A DNA stretch of 64,000 nucleotides from Haloarchaeobius salinus (lineage in GTDB: Archaea; Halobacteriota; Halobacteria; Halobacteriales; Natrialbaceae): positions 154,146-218,145 of the forward strand of contig NZ_JANHAU010000007.1 of assembly GCF_024464185.1 (NCBI RefSeq). Direction: 5' to 3'. Each line of letters begins with the position of its first letter. Position 1 is the stretch's first letter. Under the pieces are notes generated by a model. The model ran no database searches, had not been told where the DNA came from, and saw nothing but the letters and a program-made list of their open reading frames with translations. The position numbers and the translations under genes were made by a program. This document shows positions 23,315-32,964 of the stretch, piece after piece.

Positions 23315-25264
23315 ATGATGACTGAACACGTCCAATCTGACGTGAAGTTAAAAATCAGAAACATTGGCGGAATCGACTCGGCGGAGTTCACTTTCGAGCC
23401 GGGTGTCACTGTACTGGCGGGACGCAACGCGACGAACCGGACTTCTCTGCTCCAGGCTATTATGGCCGCCAACGGGAGTGAAAATTTCTCGATCAAGGCA
23501 AACGCTGATCGAGCGTCCGTCGAAATGACGATAGACAGTGAAACATACGAGCGGACGCTAGTCCGGAAGAACGGAACGATTCGCACCTCTGGCAACCCTT
23601 ACCTCTCGGATGCGACGCTCGCGGACCTATTCGCGTTTCTCTTGGAGTCAAATCCAGCACGGAGGGCGATCGTCACGGAGGCCGACCTCCGGGAAATCAT
23701 CATGCGCCCAGTCGACACTGAGGAGATCCAACAGGAGATTGACCGTCTACTGGAGAGGCGGCGCGAGGTCTCTCAACAGCTCGATGATCTCGACGATCTC
23801 AAGAGGCGACTCCCATCACTCGAACAGGAGCGAACGGAGCTCCAAGAACAGATTGAGGAAACGAAAGCGGAGCTACAGGAGGTTGAGGCGGAGATTCAGA
23901 ACCACGACGCCACTGTTGAGGAAAGTCGCGGGGAGACAAATGAAGTCGAACAGCGGTTAGAAGCTCTCCGCGAGAAGCGATCGTCGCTCGAAGACGTCCG
24001 GTACGAGCTGGAAACTGAACAGAATAGCCTCGGCTCACTCCGGCGTGAAAAGCAGGAGGTACAGCGAGAACTGGAGGAGCTCCCTGAGGCGTCATCCGAG
24101 TCGGTGACCGACCTCGAATCGAGGATTAGTGCCCTACGATCGGAAAAGCAGGATTTAGAAGCCGAACTGAACAAAGTTCAGAGTGCGATTGGCTTTAACG
24201 AGGAACGGTTGAAAGACGGGAACGAGTCCTCCTTACAGGCAGTCCTTGATGACGATGAAGACGGGGGGACCGTCACGGACGAACTGCTCCCCGACAGTAC
24301 GATTACATGCTGGACCTGCGGGAGCGAGGTCGAGAAGAGCCAGATTGAGACGACCGTCGAGACGCTACAAGAAGTCAGTCAGGACCTGGTTGCACGGACC
24401 AGCGACTTCGACGATGAAATCGCCAAACTCTCTGACCGAAAGAACGAACTCCAGAAGCAGAAGCGGCGGAGAGAACGACTGACTGAACGGTTGAAGGAAC
24501 TCGATACTGAAATCGACGAGACCCAAAGCCGAATCGAGACGCTCACCGAGCGGCGAGAGACGCTTCAGGAGGCAGTTGAGGCACTCGAATCGGAGGTCAC
24601 AGAGCTTGAAAACGAAGCGTACGAGGAGGTGCTCGACCTTCACAAAGAGGCCAACCAGCTGGAGTACGACCTCGGACAGCTCGAGACCGACCTCGAGCGC
24701 GTAACCGACAACGTCAGCAGCATTGAGGAGCGTCTAGGACGAGAAGAAGATCTACAAAAGCAGCATGAGGAGCTAAACGGGGACATCAAAGATCTGCGAA
24801 CGCGAATCGACAGGATTGAACGACAGGCGATCGAGCAGTTCAACGAACACATGGAAGAGATTCTAAAGCTCTTGGAGTACAATAACTTGGACCGCATCTG
24901 GCTCAAGCGACGTGAGACCGAGGTCCGAGAGGGCCGCCAGAAGGTAACCAAAACTGTGTTCGACCTGCACGTCGTTCGACAGACCGAAAACGGTACCAGC
25001 TACGAGGATACGGTTGAGAATCTGAGCGAGAGCGAACGGGAAGTGACTGGTCTGATATTCGCCCTCTCAGGGTACTTCGCCCACGACGTGTACGAGACGG
25101 TCCCGTTCATGTTACTGGACTCAGTCGAGGCGATCGACGCAGACCGGATCGCGACGCTCGTTGAATATCTCGACGGGTACAGTGAGTGCCTCGTCGTTGC
25201 GTTGTTGCCCGAAGACGCTGCCGCACTCGACGAGTACCCTCACCTGACCCCTGCCGACAGGTAG
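23315..25264 (+). CDS. Archaea-specific SMC-related ATPase (coiled coil with zinc hook)
   Basis: 649 residues. An N-terminal ATPase lobe is followed by a long charged coiled coil (about 135-330), a Rad50-like hook CWTC (332-335), a returning coiled coil (about 340-530) and a C-terminal lobe with SEREVTGL (signature-like, about 573-580) and VPFMLLD (Walker B, 596-602). The P-loop reads GRNATNRT (36-43) instead of G-x4-GK-[ST]: the lysine is arginine. This form fits the haloarchaeal SMC-related family often encoded next to rdfA. It probably organises or bridges DNA; ATP hydrolysis is uncertain. The start is the first of two adjacent ATGs behind a purine-rich GGAGAGAGGGGAG. Confidence 0.9.
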   Translation: MMTEHVQSDVKLKIRNIGGIDSAEFTFEPGVTVLAGRNATNRTSLLQAIMAANGSENFSIKANADRASVEMTIDSETYERTLVRKNGTIRTSGNPYLSDATLADLFAFLLESNPARRAIVTEADLREIIMRPVDTEEIQQEIDRLLERRREVSQQLDDLDDLKRRLPSLEQERTELQEQIEETKAELQEVEAEIQNHDATVEESRGETNEVEQRLEALREKRSSLEDVRYELETEQNSLGSLRREKQEVQRELEELPEASSESVTDLESRISALRSEKQDLEAELNKVQSAIGFNEERLKDGNESSLQAVLDDDEDGGTVTDELLPDSTITCWTCGSEVEKSQIETTVETLQEVSQDLVARTSDFDDEIAKLSDRKNELQKQKRRRERLTERLKELDTEIDETQSRIETLTERRETLQEAVEALESEVTELENEAYEEVLDLHKEANQLEYDLGQLETDLERVTDNVSSIEERLGREEDLQKQHEELNGDIKDLRTRIDRIERQAIEQFNEHMEEILKLLEYNNLDRIWLKRRETEVREGRQKVTKTVFDLHVVRQTENGTSYEDTVENLSESEREVTGLIFALSGYFAHDVYETVPFMLLDSVEAIDADRIATLVEYLDGYSECLVVALLPEDAAALDEYPHLTPADR

Positions 25265-25345
25265 CGCCTTAGCGGAGAGACCCGATTGCAGTGAGGATTG
25301 GAACAGATCGTCGGGAGACTGGAACCCTTCCTCGAGGAGCCACGA

Positions 25346-26140
25346 TTATCGCTGGTCGCTTTCGAACAGGGGGCCCTTGTCGGGATGTGCGCGGATATTG
25401 ATCTCGAGTTCGTTCGCCGCTCCGAGGACCTTCTGTTTCAGATCTGTCTGGAGCCTTTCTTTGGAAAGCCGGTGTGCCGGGCCAGAGACGCTGATAGCCC
25501 CGAGTATCCTGTTTTCACCTTGGATGGGGGCACTGATTGCGTGCAGACCCTCGACTGACTCCTCTAGGTTGAACGCAACGCCGCGCTCCCGAACCTCTTC
25601 CAGTTCTGACTTTAACTCGGCCTGGTCAGTGATTGTGTATTGCGTGTATTGAGGCAGCCCTTCCGATTCGACAATCTCTTCGACCCGCCCGGCTGGCAAC
25701 TGTGAAAGGATCGCCTTTCCTGCAGCGAGATGATGGAGATGGGTCCGGTGACCGATGCTCGTGTAAGTCTTGATGGATCGGTCACCCTGGGAACCGTACA
25801 CGTACACTGCTTGTCTGTTCTCTTCGACGATTCCCCAAGTTTTTTCGTCGGTCTCAGCCGCTAACTCGTCAATCACACCTTTTCCGAAGGCGTACAACTC
25901 CTGCTGTCGTTGTGCCTCAGTCCCGTACTCGAGGAACTTCAACCCCAGATGATACCCATCTTGTGTTTTCCGCGCGTACCCAGCCTGTTCGAGCGTGACC
26001 AGGTGTGAATGGACCGAACTGTTTGCAAGGTCAACTTTTTCAGCTATTTCGGTGATCCGTATACCGTTGTTCTCTCGGAGGATCGCCATGATCTCGAACA
26101 GCCTTTCGTCCGATTGTACCGTTCGCCCTTCTTTTGTCAT
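25346..26140 (-). CDS. IclR family transcription regulator
   Basis: 264 residues. The N-terminal winged helix (IRITEIAEKVDLANSSVHSH) is followed by the IclR effector domain (HLHHLAAGKAILSQLP, GLHAISAPIQ, ILGAISVSGPAHRL). Such proteins sense small aromatic or carboxylate metabolites. It faces the cupin and TPP-enzyme genes across 570 bp and is the only obvious local regulator of the metabolic island. Confidence 0.93.
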   Translation of the reverse strand: MTKEGRTVQSDERLFEIMAILRENNGIRITEIAEKVDLANSSVHSHLVTLEQAGYARKTQDGYHLGLKFLEYGTEAQRQQELYAFGKGVIDELAAETDEKTWGIVEENRQAVYVYGSQGDRSIKTYTSIGHRTHLHHLAAGKAILSQLPAGRVEEIVESEGLPQYTQYTITDQAELKSELEEVRERGVAFNLEESVEGLHAISAPIQGENRILGAISVSGPAHRLSKERLQTDLKQKVLGAANELEINIRAHPDKGPLFESDQR

Positions 26141-26178
26141 CCCTATAGGGTCTATTGTAGATGACTATATATGACAAT

Positions 26179-26193
26179 TTCGGTGTGACCGAA
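26179..26193. promoter_or_regulatory. Palindrome TTCGGT-GTG-ACCGAA
   Basis: A perfect 6-bp inverted repeat with a 3-bp spacer, 39 bp upstream of the iclR start. A plausible IclR operator. From here to 26711 (about 520 bp, AT-rich) no gene is seen. Confidence 0.55.
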
Positions 26194-26711
26194 TGGAGTA
26201 CTGGGAGTCCCGCGGGAAAATAATCGTTAAGCAAATTAATTCACGAAGAAACCACTTGTCTAAACAGAATAATGGCTTTCTCAGGGGCTCTAACCGATCT
26301 TATGGTGGTTTAAGCACTAGACTTCGTCCATGGGGAATATTAACAATCGACTAGCTCTCTCTGAGAAAAGTTTAAACACAAGTAAACATCATAGGCATTT
26401 CCTTGATTCGTGGCTGTCAGTGCAGACCATGATAGCTGTTCACATAATGCACTTCTGGGCTAATCTTCCGGATTTGTTCGGCAGTACCAACGAACTGTGG
26501 TATCTATGCTGCAGATTCGTGGTGTAATTAATCTGTTGTCTACGAGGAGAGAGGTAGTTATCCGAGCTGTTCCTTGTCTCTGCCCCCGGAAATACTCCAC
26601 CTCGTATGAAGCATGATAGATGACGTGGGATTGTCTGAGGGTAGTTGTAAACCGGGTCAGACACTTGACCACGGAAACCATTATTACGTGCGGGATTAAT
26701 TACCAAGTCGC

Positions 26712-27254
26712 ATGGCAAGTGAGATTGACTACAGCGTCCTCCCGAACCAGCAGGCATACAAAGTAAAAGCGGAGGACTGCCCGGTGATCGGCGAGCCCGG
26801 ATCGGTTTCGAACGAGGAGAACAGCCAAGAGATACGGGAAACAGTCATCACGAACGATTTCCACGTAACTTTCACTACCGGCGAGCCAGGAGACATCATT
26901 CCCTGGCACACGCACATGCCGAGCCTCTACCAGGTCCTATTCACGATGGAGGGAGAGTGTATCTGGCACTACAAGGATAACGAGGGGAATGAGCAGTCGA
27001 TTAGAGCGGGACCGGGCGACGTTGTGTACCTCCCGGGAGGCGCGCAGAATAAGGTTGAAGTCGTCGGTGACGAGTCCCACACGCACATGGGTATCTATCC
27101 GAAGGTGCCGATCCCGCGCGTAGAACAACTCGTGGGCGAGGCTGAGAATACCTACGACCCCTGGGAACTGTCGGAGTCCCATGTCGGCTTGCGGATTGAC
27201 ACGGACAACGATGAGGTTCGCCACATGGACGATGATGCTGTCTCAACCGAGTAA
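26712..27254 (+). CDS. Cupin-domain protein, first of a tandem pair
   Basis: 180 residues. Cupin motif 1 reads GDIIPWHTHMPSLYQVLFTM-EG: the two metal histidines are present but the usual glutamate is glutamine (YQ). Motif 2 is GPGDVVYLPGGAQNKVEVVG. It is 62% or so alike by eye to the next gene, so it is a tandem duplicate. Probably a small-molecule-binding or isomerase/dioxygenase-like cupin; substrate unknown. Confidence 0.88.
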   Translation: MASEIDYSVLPNQQAYKVKAEDCPVIGEPGSVSNEENSQEIRETVITNDFHVTFTTGEPGDIIPWHTHMPSLYQVLFTMEGECIWHYKDNEGNEQSIRAGPGDVVYLPGGAQNKVEVVGDESHTHMGIYPKVPIPRVEQLVGEAENTYDPWELSESHVGLRIDTDNDEVRHMDDDAVSTE

Positions 27255-27465
27255 CTCCCGAAGCTGTTCGGAGTCTGCCAACCGTGCGCTCCACCTCTTG
27301 CAGGGGTCGGCGAACGGCTTGGAAACGTAGAGACACTCGAAACACGCGTAACTGCCAGCACTGTCCGCACTGCCCAACAGGCGGCCACTTAGATTCATCT
27401 AACCAATTTATTTCCGCCTCCAACCAATAGAATTATATACTTCTGAAGCAGTACGATTTATTGTA

Positions 27466-27996
27466 ATGGCTCAAATAGACTACTCTGCGCTGCCTAAGCA
27501 GAAAGCGTATCGAATCAACGTCGATGAGGCACCGATAATCGACGAGTCAGGCGACATGGACGAGGACGACGAAGGTGCAGCCGCGATACGGACCCCGATC
27601 CTCACCAACGACAACATCATCACGTGGACGACGGGGCAACCCGGCGACGTCATCCCGTGGCACACGCACAGCCCGGAGATGTACCAGATTCTGATTAACA
27701 TCGAAGGGCGCTGCGTCTGGCACTACAAGGACAACGACGGAAACGAACAGTCCATCGAGGGTGGACCTGGTGACATCATCTATCTTCCTGCCGGCGCTGA
27801 GAACAAGGTCGAAGTCGTCGGTGACGAACCTCACACCCACATCGGTGTACTCCGCCGGCCGCGGGTCCCGCGAATCGAGCAACTCCTCGGGGAGACCGAA
27901 GGCGTGTATGACCACCGTGAGTTCCCCGCGGCGTTCGTCTACGACGACATGAACGACAAGGTCGTCCGCATGGACGAAAACGCGGTCTCCGAGTAA
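27466..27996 (+). CDS. Cupin-domain protein, second of a tandem pair
   Basis: 176 residues. It shares IDYS-LP at the N-terminus, PGDVIPWHTHSPEMYQILIN, WHYKDNDGNEQSIEGGPGDI and the SHTH/PHTH-type histidines with the upstream cupin. The same Glu-to-Gln change occurs in motif 1, so it is a lineage feature and not a recent mutation. A 211-bp gap containing its own AT-rich promoter separates the two genes. Confidence 0.88.
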   Translation: MAQIDYSALPKQKAYRINVDEAPIIDESGDMDEDDEGAAAIRTPILTNDNIITWTTGQPGDVIPWHTHSPEMYQILINIEGRCVWHYKDNDGNEQSIEGGPGDIIYLPAGAENKVEVVGDEPHTHIGVLRRPRVPRIEQLLGETEGVYDHREFPAAFVYDDMNDKVVRMDENAVSE

Positions 27997-28158
27997 CCCG
28001 AAACAAACGCTGGCTACTGTCACCCACTCAGACTGACGGCGGCGGATACATCTGTGCGGTTCCGCCGTAGTCTCACATCCACATTCTATTGCATGTTACG
28101 GCACTTGGACGGACGTCAGCGCCGGCGAACAAAGTCCCCCGGGAGTGAGCTCAGTCGG

Positions 28159-29859
28159 TCACTCATGGAGGCCGCCACTCATTGATCGATAGAAGGAGGA
28201 CTGCAGTCCGTCGTCGCCGAAGACATCGTGCTCGCCCTCGATGCGGACGTCCAGGACAGTCGCAACGTCGCTTGCCATGGCATCTTCCAGTGCAGGTTCG
28301 AGTTCGGACGGCTCCGTGATTGAGACGCCGTTCGCGCCGAATGATTTGACCGTCTCGGCGTACTCAATCCGGTTGAAACGCACACCATGAATGCTGCCTC
28401 GCTGGGTCTCGAAGTCACGGACCGAGCCGAGTGCGGCGTCATTGAGCACGAGGAATGTCGGCGCAACATCCAGTTCGACAGCGGTCTCGACAGCAGTCAT
28501 CGTCATTGCGAATCCCCCATCACCGGAAACGCTTACCACGTCGTTTTCGGTGGTCAGTGCCAGCGCAACCGCTGCTGGTGCGGACCAGCCCATAACGCCA
28601 AGACCGCCCGGACCGAAGAAGGTCCGTGGCGACTTCGACTTGAAGTAGTTGAACAGCCACATCCGGTTATTGCCGGCATCGGAGCAAACGTACGTATCTT
28701 CGTCAACCACTGATTCAATGGCTTTTACAGCGGTCGTCGGCACGAGCTCGTCCACGTTGTCGATGTTCGGTTCGAATGATGCCTTTGCCTCTGTCGCACG
28801 CTCGCTAGCATCGTCATCTGTTCGTTCTCCAAGAGCAACGAGTTCGCGAAGGGATTCGGCGGCATCACCGATCAGCCCGACATCGGCTGGGTACACCCAG
28901 CCCGCATTCCGAGAGTCGATGTCTGCGTGAATAATCGTCTGTTCTTCCGGACGGATGAACGAAGGTGCACCCCAGTTGACGTCATTAGGGTTGAGGCGAC
29001 AACCGACGACAAGAAGTACGTCAGCGTCGCTGACGAGCTGGTTCGCCCCCTCCTGTCCGAACGCGCCGATGACGCCGCCAGCAAGGTCATGAGTCTCCGC
29101 AATGGTCGATTTACCGAGAAAAGACGTCGTTACGGCGCAGTCGTAGGCCTCGGCAACGGCGGCAAGCTCCTCGTGTGCGCCGCTGGCGTGAACGCCGTTC
29201 CCCGCGATAATGACTGGTCGATCAGCAGTTTCGAGCGCGGATACAGCGGCGTCAAGGTCACTTTTGAGCGGGCGTGAGCGCCAGTTCCGCGTCTGGCTCG
29301 CTGGATCCCACAGCTGCGGTATCGAATCCTCCGGCAGATCGGCACCGACGGCGGAGCCATCGAGTATCACTGCCGTTGGTCCTGGTCGCCCGGCTGTCGC
29401 GTGTTTGTATGCAAGTTGGGTACACCGAATCGCGTCGGCCCCTGAGTTTGCGTACCACCACTCTTTCGTGAATGAATCGAAGATCTTTGGCAGGGACATT
29501 CCACCGTAATCTCCTCGCGACTGTTGGTATGGGGATAGCGGTGCGTAGTCACCTCGCTCCGACGCATCCGTGATTATCAGGAGTGGCGAGGAGCCGAAGT
29601 GCGCCTCCATCGCTCCCTGAGCACCGGTCGAACCAATCCAAGGTCCTTGCCCAGTCAGAACAGCCGGCTTTCCGTGAATGCGACCATACGCCTCCGCCAT
29701 GAAACTTGCTTCGCGTTCGTCTCTTGCCCGAACGAATGTGATCTCTGAAGAAGAGAGCTCTTCTATGAATTCGATGACTCGTCCTCCAGGGAATCCGAAC
29801 GCGTACTCGATTCCCATTTTTTCGAGGTCCGATACGAGCCTCTCGATAACATCGGTCAT
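28159..29859 (-). CDS. Thiamine-diphosphate enzyme, acetolactate synthase-like
   Basis: 566 residues, the normal length for the POX/IlvB family. The catalytic glutamate region is ARDEREASFMAEAYGR; the cofactor motif is GDGGFAMTMTAVETAVELDV followed by LND at the usual distance. N-, middle and PP-binding domains are all present. Members decarboxylate 2-oxo acids or condense the product. No small regulatory subunit (ilvN) follows, which argues against branched-chain amino-acid synthesis and for a catabolic decarboxylase or carboligase in this island. Confidence 0.92.
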   Translation of the reverse strand: MTDVIERLVSDLEKMGIEYAFGFPGGRVIEFIEELSSSEITFVRARDEREASFMAEAYGRIHGKPAVLTGQGPWIGSTGAQGAMEAHFGSSPLLIITDASERGDYAPLSPYQQSRGDYGGMSLPKIFDSFTKEWWYANSGADAIRCTQLAYKHATAGRPGPTAVILDGSAVGADLPEDSIPQLWDPASQTRNWRSRPLKSDLDAAVSALETADRPVIIAGNGVHASGAHEELAAVAEAYDCAVTTSFLGKSTIAETHDLAGGVIGAFGQEGANQLVSDADVLLVVGCRLNPNDVNWGAPSFIRPEEQTIIHADIDSRNAGWVYPADVGLIGDAAESLRELVALGERTDDDASERATEAKASFEPNIDNVDELVPTTAVKAIESVVDEDTYVCSDAGNNRMWLFNYFKSKSPRTFFGPGGLGVMGWSAPAAVALALTTENDVVSVSGDGGFAMTMTAVETAVELDVAPTFLVLNDAALGSVRDFETQRGSIHGVRFNRIEYAETVKSFGANGVSITEPSELEPALEDAMASDVATVLDVRIEGEHDVFGDDGLQSSFYRSMSGGLHE

Positions 29860-30064
29860 CGTTCATTCCTCCGCGGTCCAGACCTGTGAACTGCGAGACT
29901 ATCACGGAGTACGGTTGGTTCTACCATCGGCTGCTGGCCGAAATTCTGCACCTTCATTTGCCATGTGTGAACATACCGTGATGTTAGAAAACTGTTTCGC
30001 AATGTCATCTGACATACCGGGCCGTAGATGGACGCGAACCTACGTTTACAAACCGCGCATTGTC

Positions 30065-31045
30065 TCAGAAACCGAGTAAATCCTGAGGATTCTCGTAGAC
30101 GACGTTTCGGATGTCTGAATGGGAGACCCCAAGCCGGGAAAGGTCCAAGATAAGGCGCTTCATTGTGTAGGGATCGTGTTTCATCGCACCGAGCATGTCG
30201 GTGTCGACGATAATCCGCTCGGAGCCGTATTCCTCAATGACGCTGGCGACAAGGTTCGCGTCTACACCTCTGAACCAGGGGGAACCGACGCTAAATCCGA
30301 GATAGCAGTTGGTCCCTTCGAGGACGTCAGCAACAATCGTCTCGTCGGCGTGGTCTATGAGCACTCGCTCTTCAGAGATCCCGACCTCGTCGACGAGTTC
30401 GAGGTCGATCCCGAGCGCTGCGCGCTTTGCAGTCTCCGGCTCGAAGTGCGCTGCCGGAAAGTCCGCGTCAAGTTCCTCGTAGTAGTCTGTGTACTGATCG
30501 CTAACGGTGTCTTTTCCACCTGGTGTGTGAACGATGACGGGAAGTCCGGCGTCGTCGGCGATACTGAACTGTTCTCTGACGACTGCGCGTTGTTCATCTA
30601 GATCCCACTGGAGGGTGTGCTGGGAGGAATCAATCCCTGTCTCACCGACGGCGACGACAGCGTCTAGGTCACAGTAATCAGGGAGGTGAGCGAGCGCGGA
30701 CTCCGGGTTGGTGACGCGTGACCAAGTGTGGATACCAATTGCGAGGTATTGCTCGTAGAAGTGCGAGTCGTTGAATCGGGCCGCCCGGCGGATTGCGTCG
30801 TCCCAGAGAAAGCGGACATCTTCGGCGGAGACGGGACGGTATGGTGACCAGTAGTAACTTGCCGCAATCATCACTGTGGCACGACAGCCGCTGATGTCGA
30901 ACGCTTCCCTCTCATTCCAGGTGAGCGACTGCGTGTGCTGATGGACGTCGATCCAGGGGATTGTGGTACTTGAGCACACCGAGTCGTCCGATTCCGATAC
31001 AGGATATACGCCGATAGGCTCCTTCGTTGGCGGGGTCCCGTCCAT
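30065..31045 (-). CDS. TatD-like metal-dependent hydrolase
   Basis: 326 residues. Metal-site motifs of the amidohydrolase/TatD superfamily are in order: IDVHQHT (H-x-H), AVGETGID, LPVIVHTPGG, LIDHADE and IIVDTDM. An extra N-terminal stretch of about 30 residues precedes the first motif. The family includes phosphotriesterase- and lactonase-like hydrolases as well as nucleases; here the metabolic setting favours a small-molecule hydrolase. It runs in the same direction as the TPP-enzyme gene with about 200 bp between. Confidence 0.85.
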   Translation of the reverse strand: MDGTPPTKEPIGVYPVSESDDSVCSSTTIPWIDVHQHTQSLTWNEREAFDISGCRATVMIAASYYWSPYRPVSAEDVRFLWDDAIRRAARFNDSHFYEQYLAIGIHTWSRVTNPESALAHLPDYCDLDAVVAVGETGIDSSQHTLQWDLDEQRAVVREQFSIADDAGLPVIVHTPGGKDTVSDQYTDYYEELDADFPAAHFEPETAKRAALGIDLELVDEVGISEERVLIDHADETIVADVLEGTNCYLGFSVGSPWFRGVDANLVASVIEEYGSERIIVDTDMLGAMKHDPYTMKRLILDLSRLGVSHSDIRNVVYENPQDLLGF

Positions 31046-31208
31046 GCTAGCATATCTCGAAGTCTGTATTTAATATTATCCCGCGTTGGCGGGGCATCGG
31101 TATACAATCAAGCCGCGTTTAATCTGAGCGCACTTGATAACCGATTCAGCCAATAAACCCGCCAACCCAGGGGAAAGATTATTATAGAGTGATAGTATCT
31201 ATCGTGGT

Positions 31209-32894
31209 ATGGTCCAACAGACAACGGATCGTCGATCGTTGCTCAAGTACGGTGGACTGGTCGGCTCAGTGATGGTTGCCGGCTGTTCTGGTGGTGGCGA
31301 CGACAATGGTGACGATAATGGCAACGACGATGGGAATGGTAACGGCAATGGTGACGACAATGGAAATAACGACGGCAACGGAGGGGGTCAAGAGACCTTC
31401 TACTACACCTCCGAGGCGACGCTCGAGACACTCGATCCTCGGGACATCACCCAGACGACGGGACACGCTTGGAAGTTCCTCTCGTATAATTCACTCCTGA
31501 AGGTCGCGTGGGATTCTGAAGAGGAGCAGGAGTACATCACGGGCGACCTTGCGGAGGACTGGGAGTGGCTTGAGCAGGATGGTGAGACAATTGTCCAGTT
31601 CCAAATTCGCGACGGAATCGAGTTCCAGAACGGCGACGCGGTTGACGCACAGCTCCTTGCAGACGAGGTGAACTACTGGCTGGATCCCGAAACAGAGTCT
31701 GCTCAGGGCCAACAGACGTTCGTCGCGGGCGGTTTGGAGCGAGCGTCAGTCGACAATGATTCGACGCTCAACTTCCACCTCGAGGACATATGGGCTCCTC
31801 TCGAGCAGTACGTCGCATATTACATGCCGCTTGCGAACCCTAACGTACGGGAGGAAGTCGGCCCCGACAGTTTTGGAACGGAGGGGCACCCGGGCGGCAG
31901 CGGACCCTACGAGATCGTCGAGTGGAGCGAAGGTGATCAACTGGTCCTCGAACGGTACGACAACTACCACGAGGAGGGTCTTCCCAACTTTGAGCGCGTC
32001 GAGGTCGATATCCTCCCCGAAGCGAGTACGCGGTCGGCCCGCCTCGAGACCGGTGAGCTTCACCTCGACCCGTTCATCAATGCAGCGACACTGGTCAACC
32101 TTGAGGATACCGATGGCGTCGTGACTGATACCCGCGCGTCGCCGATGTTCCTGTTCTCGGCGTTGGACCACAGCGTTGAGCCGTTGGGCGACAACCGTGT
32201 GCGGCGCGCCCTTCGGAAGGCCGTCGACGCAGAGGCGCTGATTCAGACGGCATACGAAGGATTCGGGTCGCCAACGTCGACTGTCGGACGACCGGGTTCG
32301 TGGTACTACTATGAGGATATCGACCAGATGAACCGCTACGACCCGGAAGGTGCCCAGCAGCTCCTTGAGGAGGCTGGGTACGGCGATGGGTTCGAACTCA
32401 CGATGCACGCCGCGACACTCCAAACCTACGAGACCATGGCTCAGGTCGTCCAATCAATGTGGGGTGAGATCGGTGTAGACCTCTCGCTGCAAAGCACCGA
32501 GTACTCCGCCATGTATGGTGACATCGCGGAGGGTAACTTCACTTCAAACATTGGCGAGTATCGTAACGACGACGACCCAGACAACATGGCTTGGCAGTCG
32601 ATCCATGAGAACGGTCGGTGGGCAAACTTCAGCCGTGGATGGGAGGAACAGGATCCGGAATCGTATAACGCCTACATCGAGAGTATGGTTGAGGGCCGGT
32701 CTGTCGCCGACCCCCAGGAGCGTCGCGAAAATTACCGCGAAGCGTACCAAATCTTCGCCGAGGAGATGCCAATGCTCGTGTACGGTGTCGTCGACAGTAT
32801 GATGGCCTACCGCGCGGAGCTGGGTGATGTTTGGCACCATCCGCGCGCCCAGAACCCCGGCGAAGCGCTCAGAGAGCTCAGCTGGCAGGGATAA
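31209..32894 (+). CDS. Dpp/Opp-type ABC transporter substrate-binding lipoprotein
   Basis: 561 residues. A Tat-type signal (RR at 8-9, then LLKYGGLVGSVMVAGC) ends in a lipobox with C26, so it is exported folded and lipid-anchored. A Gly/Asn/Asp linker (about 27-62) leads to the SBP_bac_5 domain (LAEDWEWLEQDGETIVQFQI, GSGPYEIVEW, RVRRALRKAVD). This family binds peptides, nickel or opine-like ligands. The matching ATPases and permeases lie at 38013-42009 on the same strand, separated by enzyme genes. Confidence 0.92.
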   Translation: MVQQTTDRRSLLKYGGLVGSVMVAGCSGGGDDNGDDNGNDDGNGNGNGDDNGNNDGNGGGQETFYYTSEATLETLDPRDITQTTGHAWKFLSYNSLLKVAWDSEEEQEYITGDLAEDWEWLEQDGETIVQFQIRDGIEFQNGDAVDAQLLADEVNYWLDPETESAQGQQTFVAGGLERASVDNDSTLNFHLEDIWAPLEQYVAYYMPLANPNVREEVGPDSFGTEGHPGGSGPYEIVEWSEGDQLVLERYDNYHEEGLPNFERVEVDILPEASTRSARLETGELHLDPFINAATLVNLEDTDGVVTDTRASPMFLFSALDHSVEPLGDNRVRRALRKAVDAEALIQTAYEGFGSPTSTVGRPGSWYYYEDIDQMNRYDPEGAQQLLEEAGYGDGFELTMHAATLQTYETMAQVVQSMWGEIGVDLSLQSTEYSAMYGDIAEGNFTSNIGEYRNDDDPDNMAWQSIHENGRWANFSRGWEEQDPESYNAYIESMVEGRSVADPQERRENYREAYQIFAEEMPMLVYGVVDSMMAYRAELGDVWHHPRAQNPGEALRELSWQG

Positions 32895-32964
32895 TCGACT
32901 CTCCGAGTCGTCGGCGCGGCTTTCCGTTGGTGGGGTTTATATTGTTTCGGCATGTTCAGTGGAT

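Noticed and set aside
31746..32453. A 235-codon open frame on the minus strand
   Set aside because: It lies wholly opposite the substrate-binding protein gene and has no family features.
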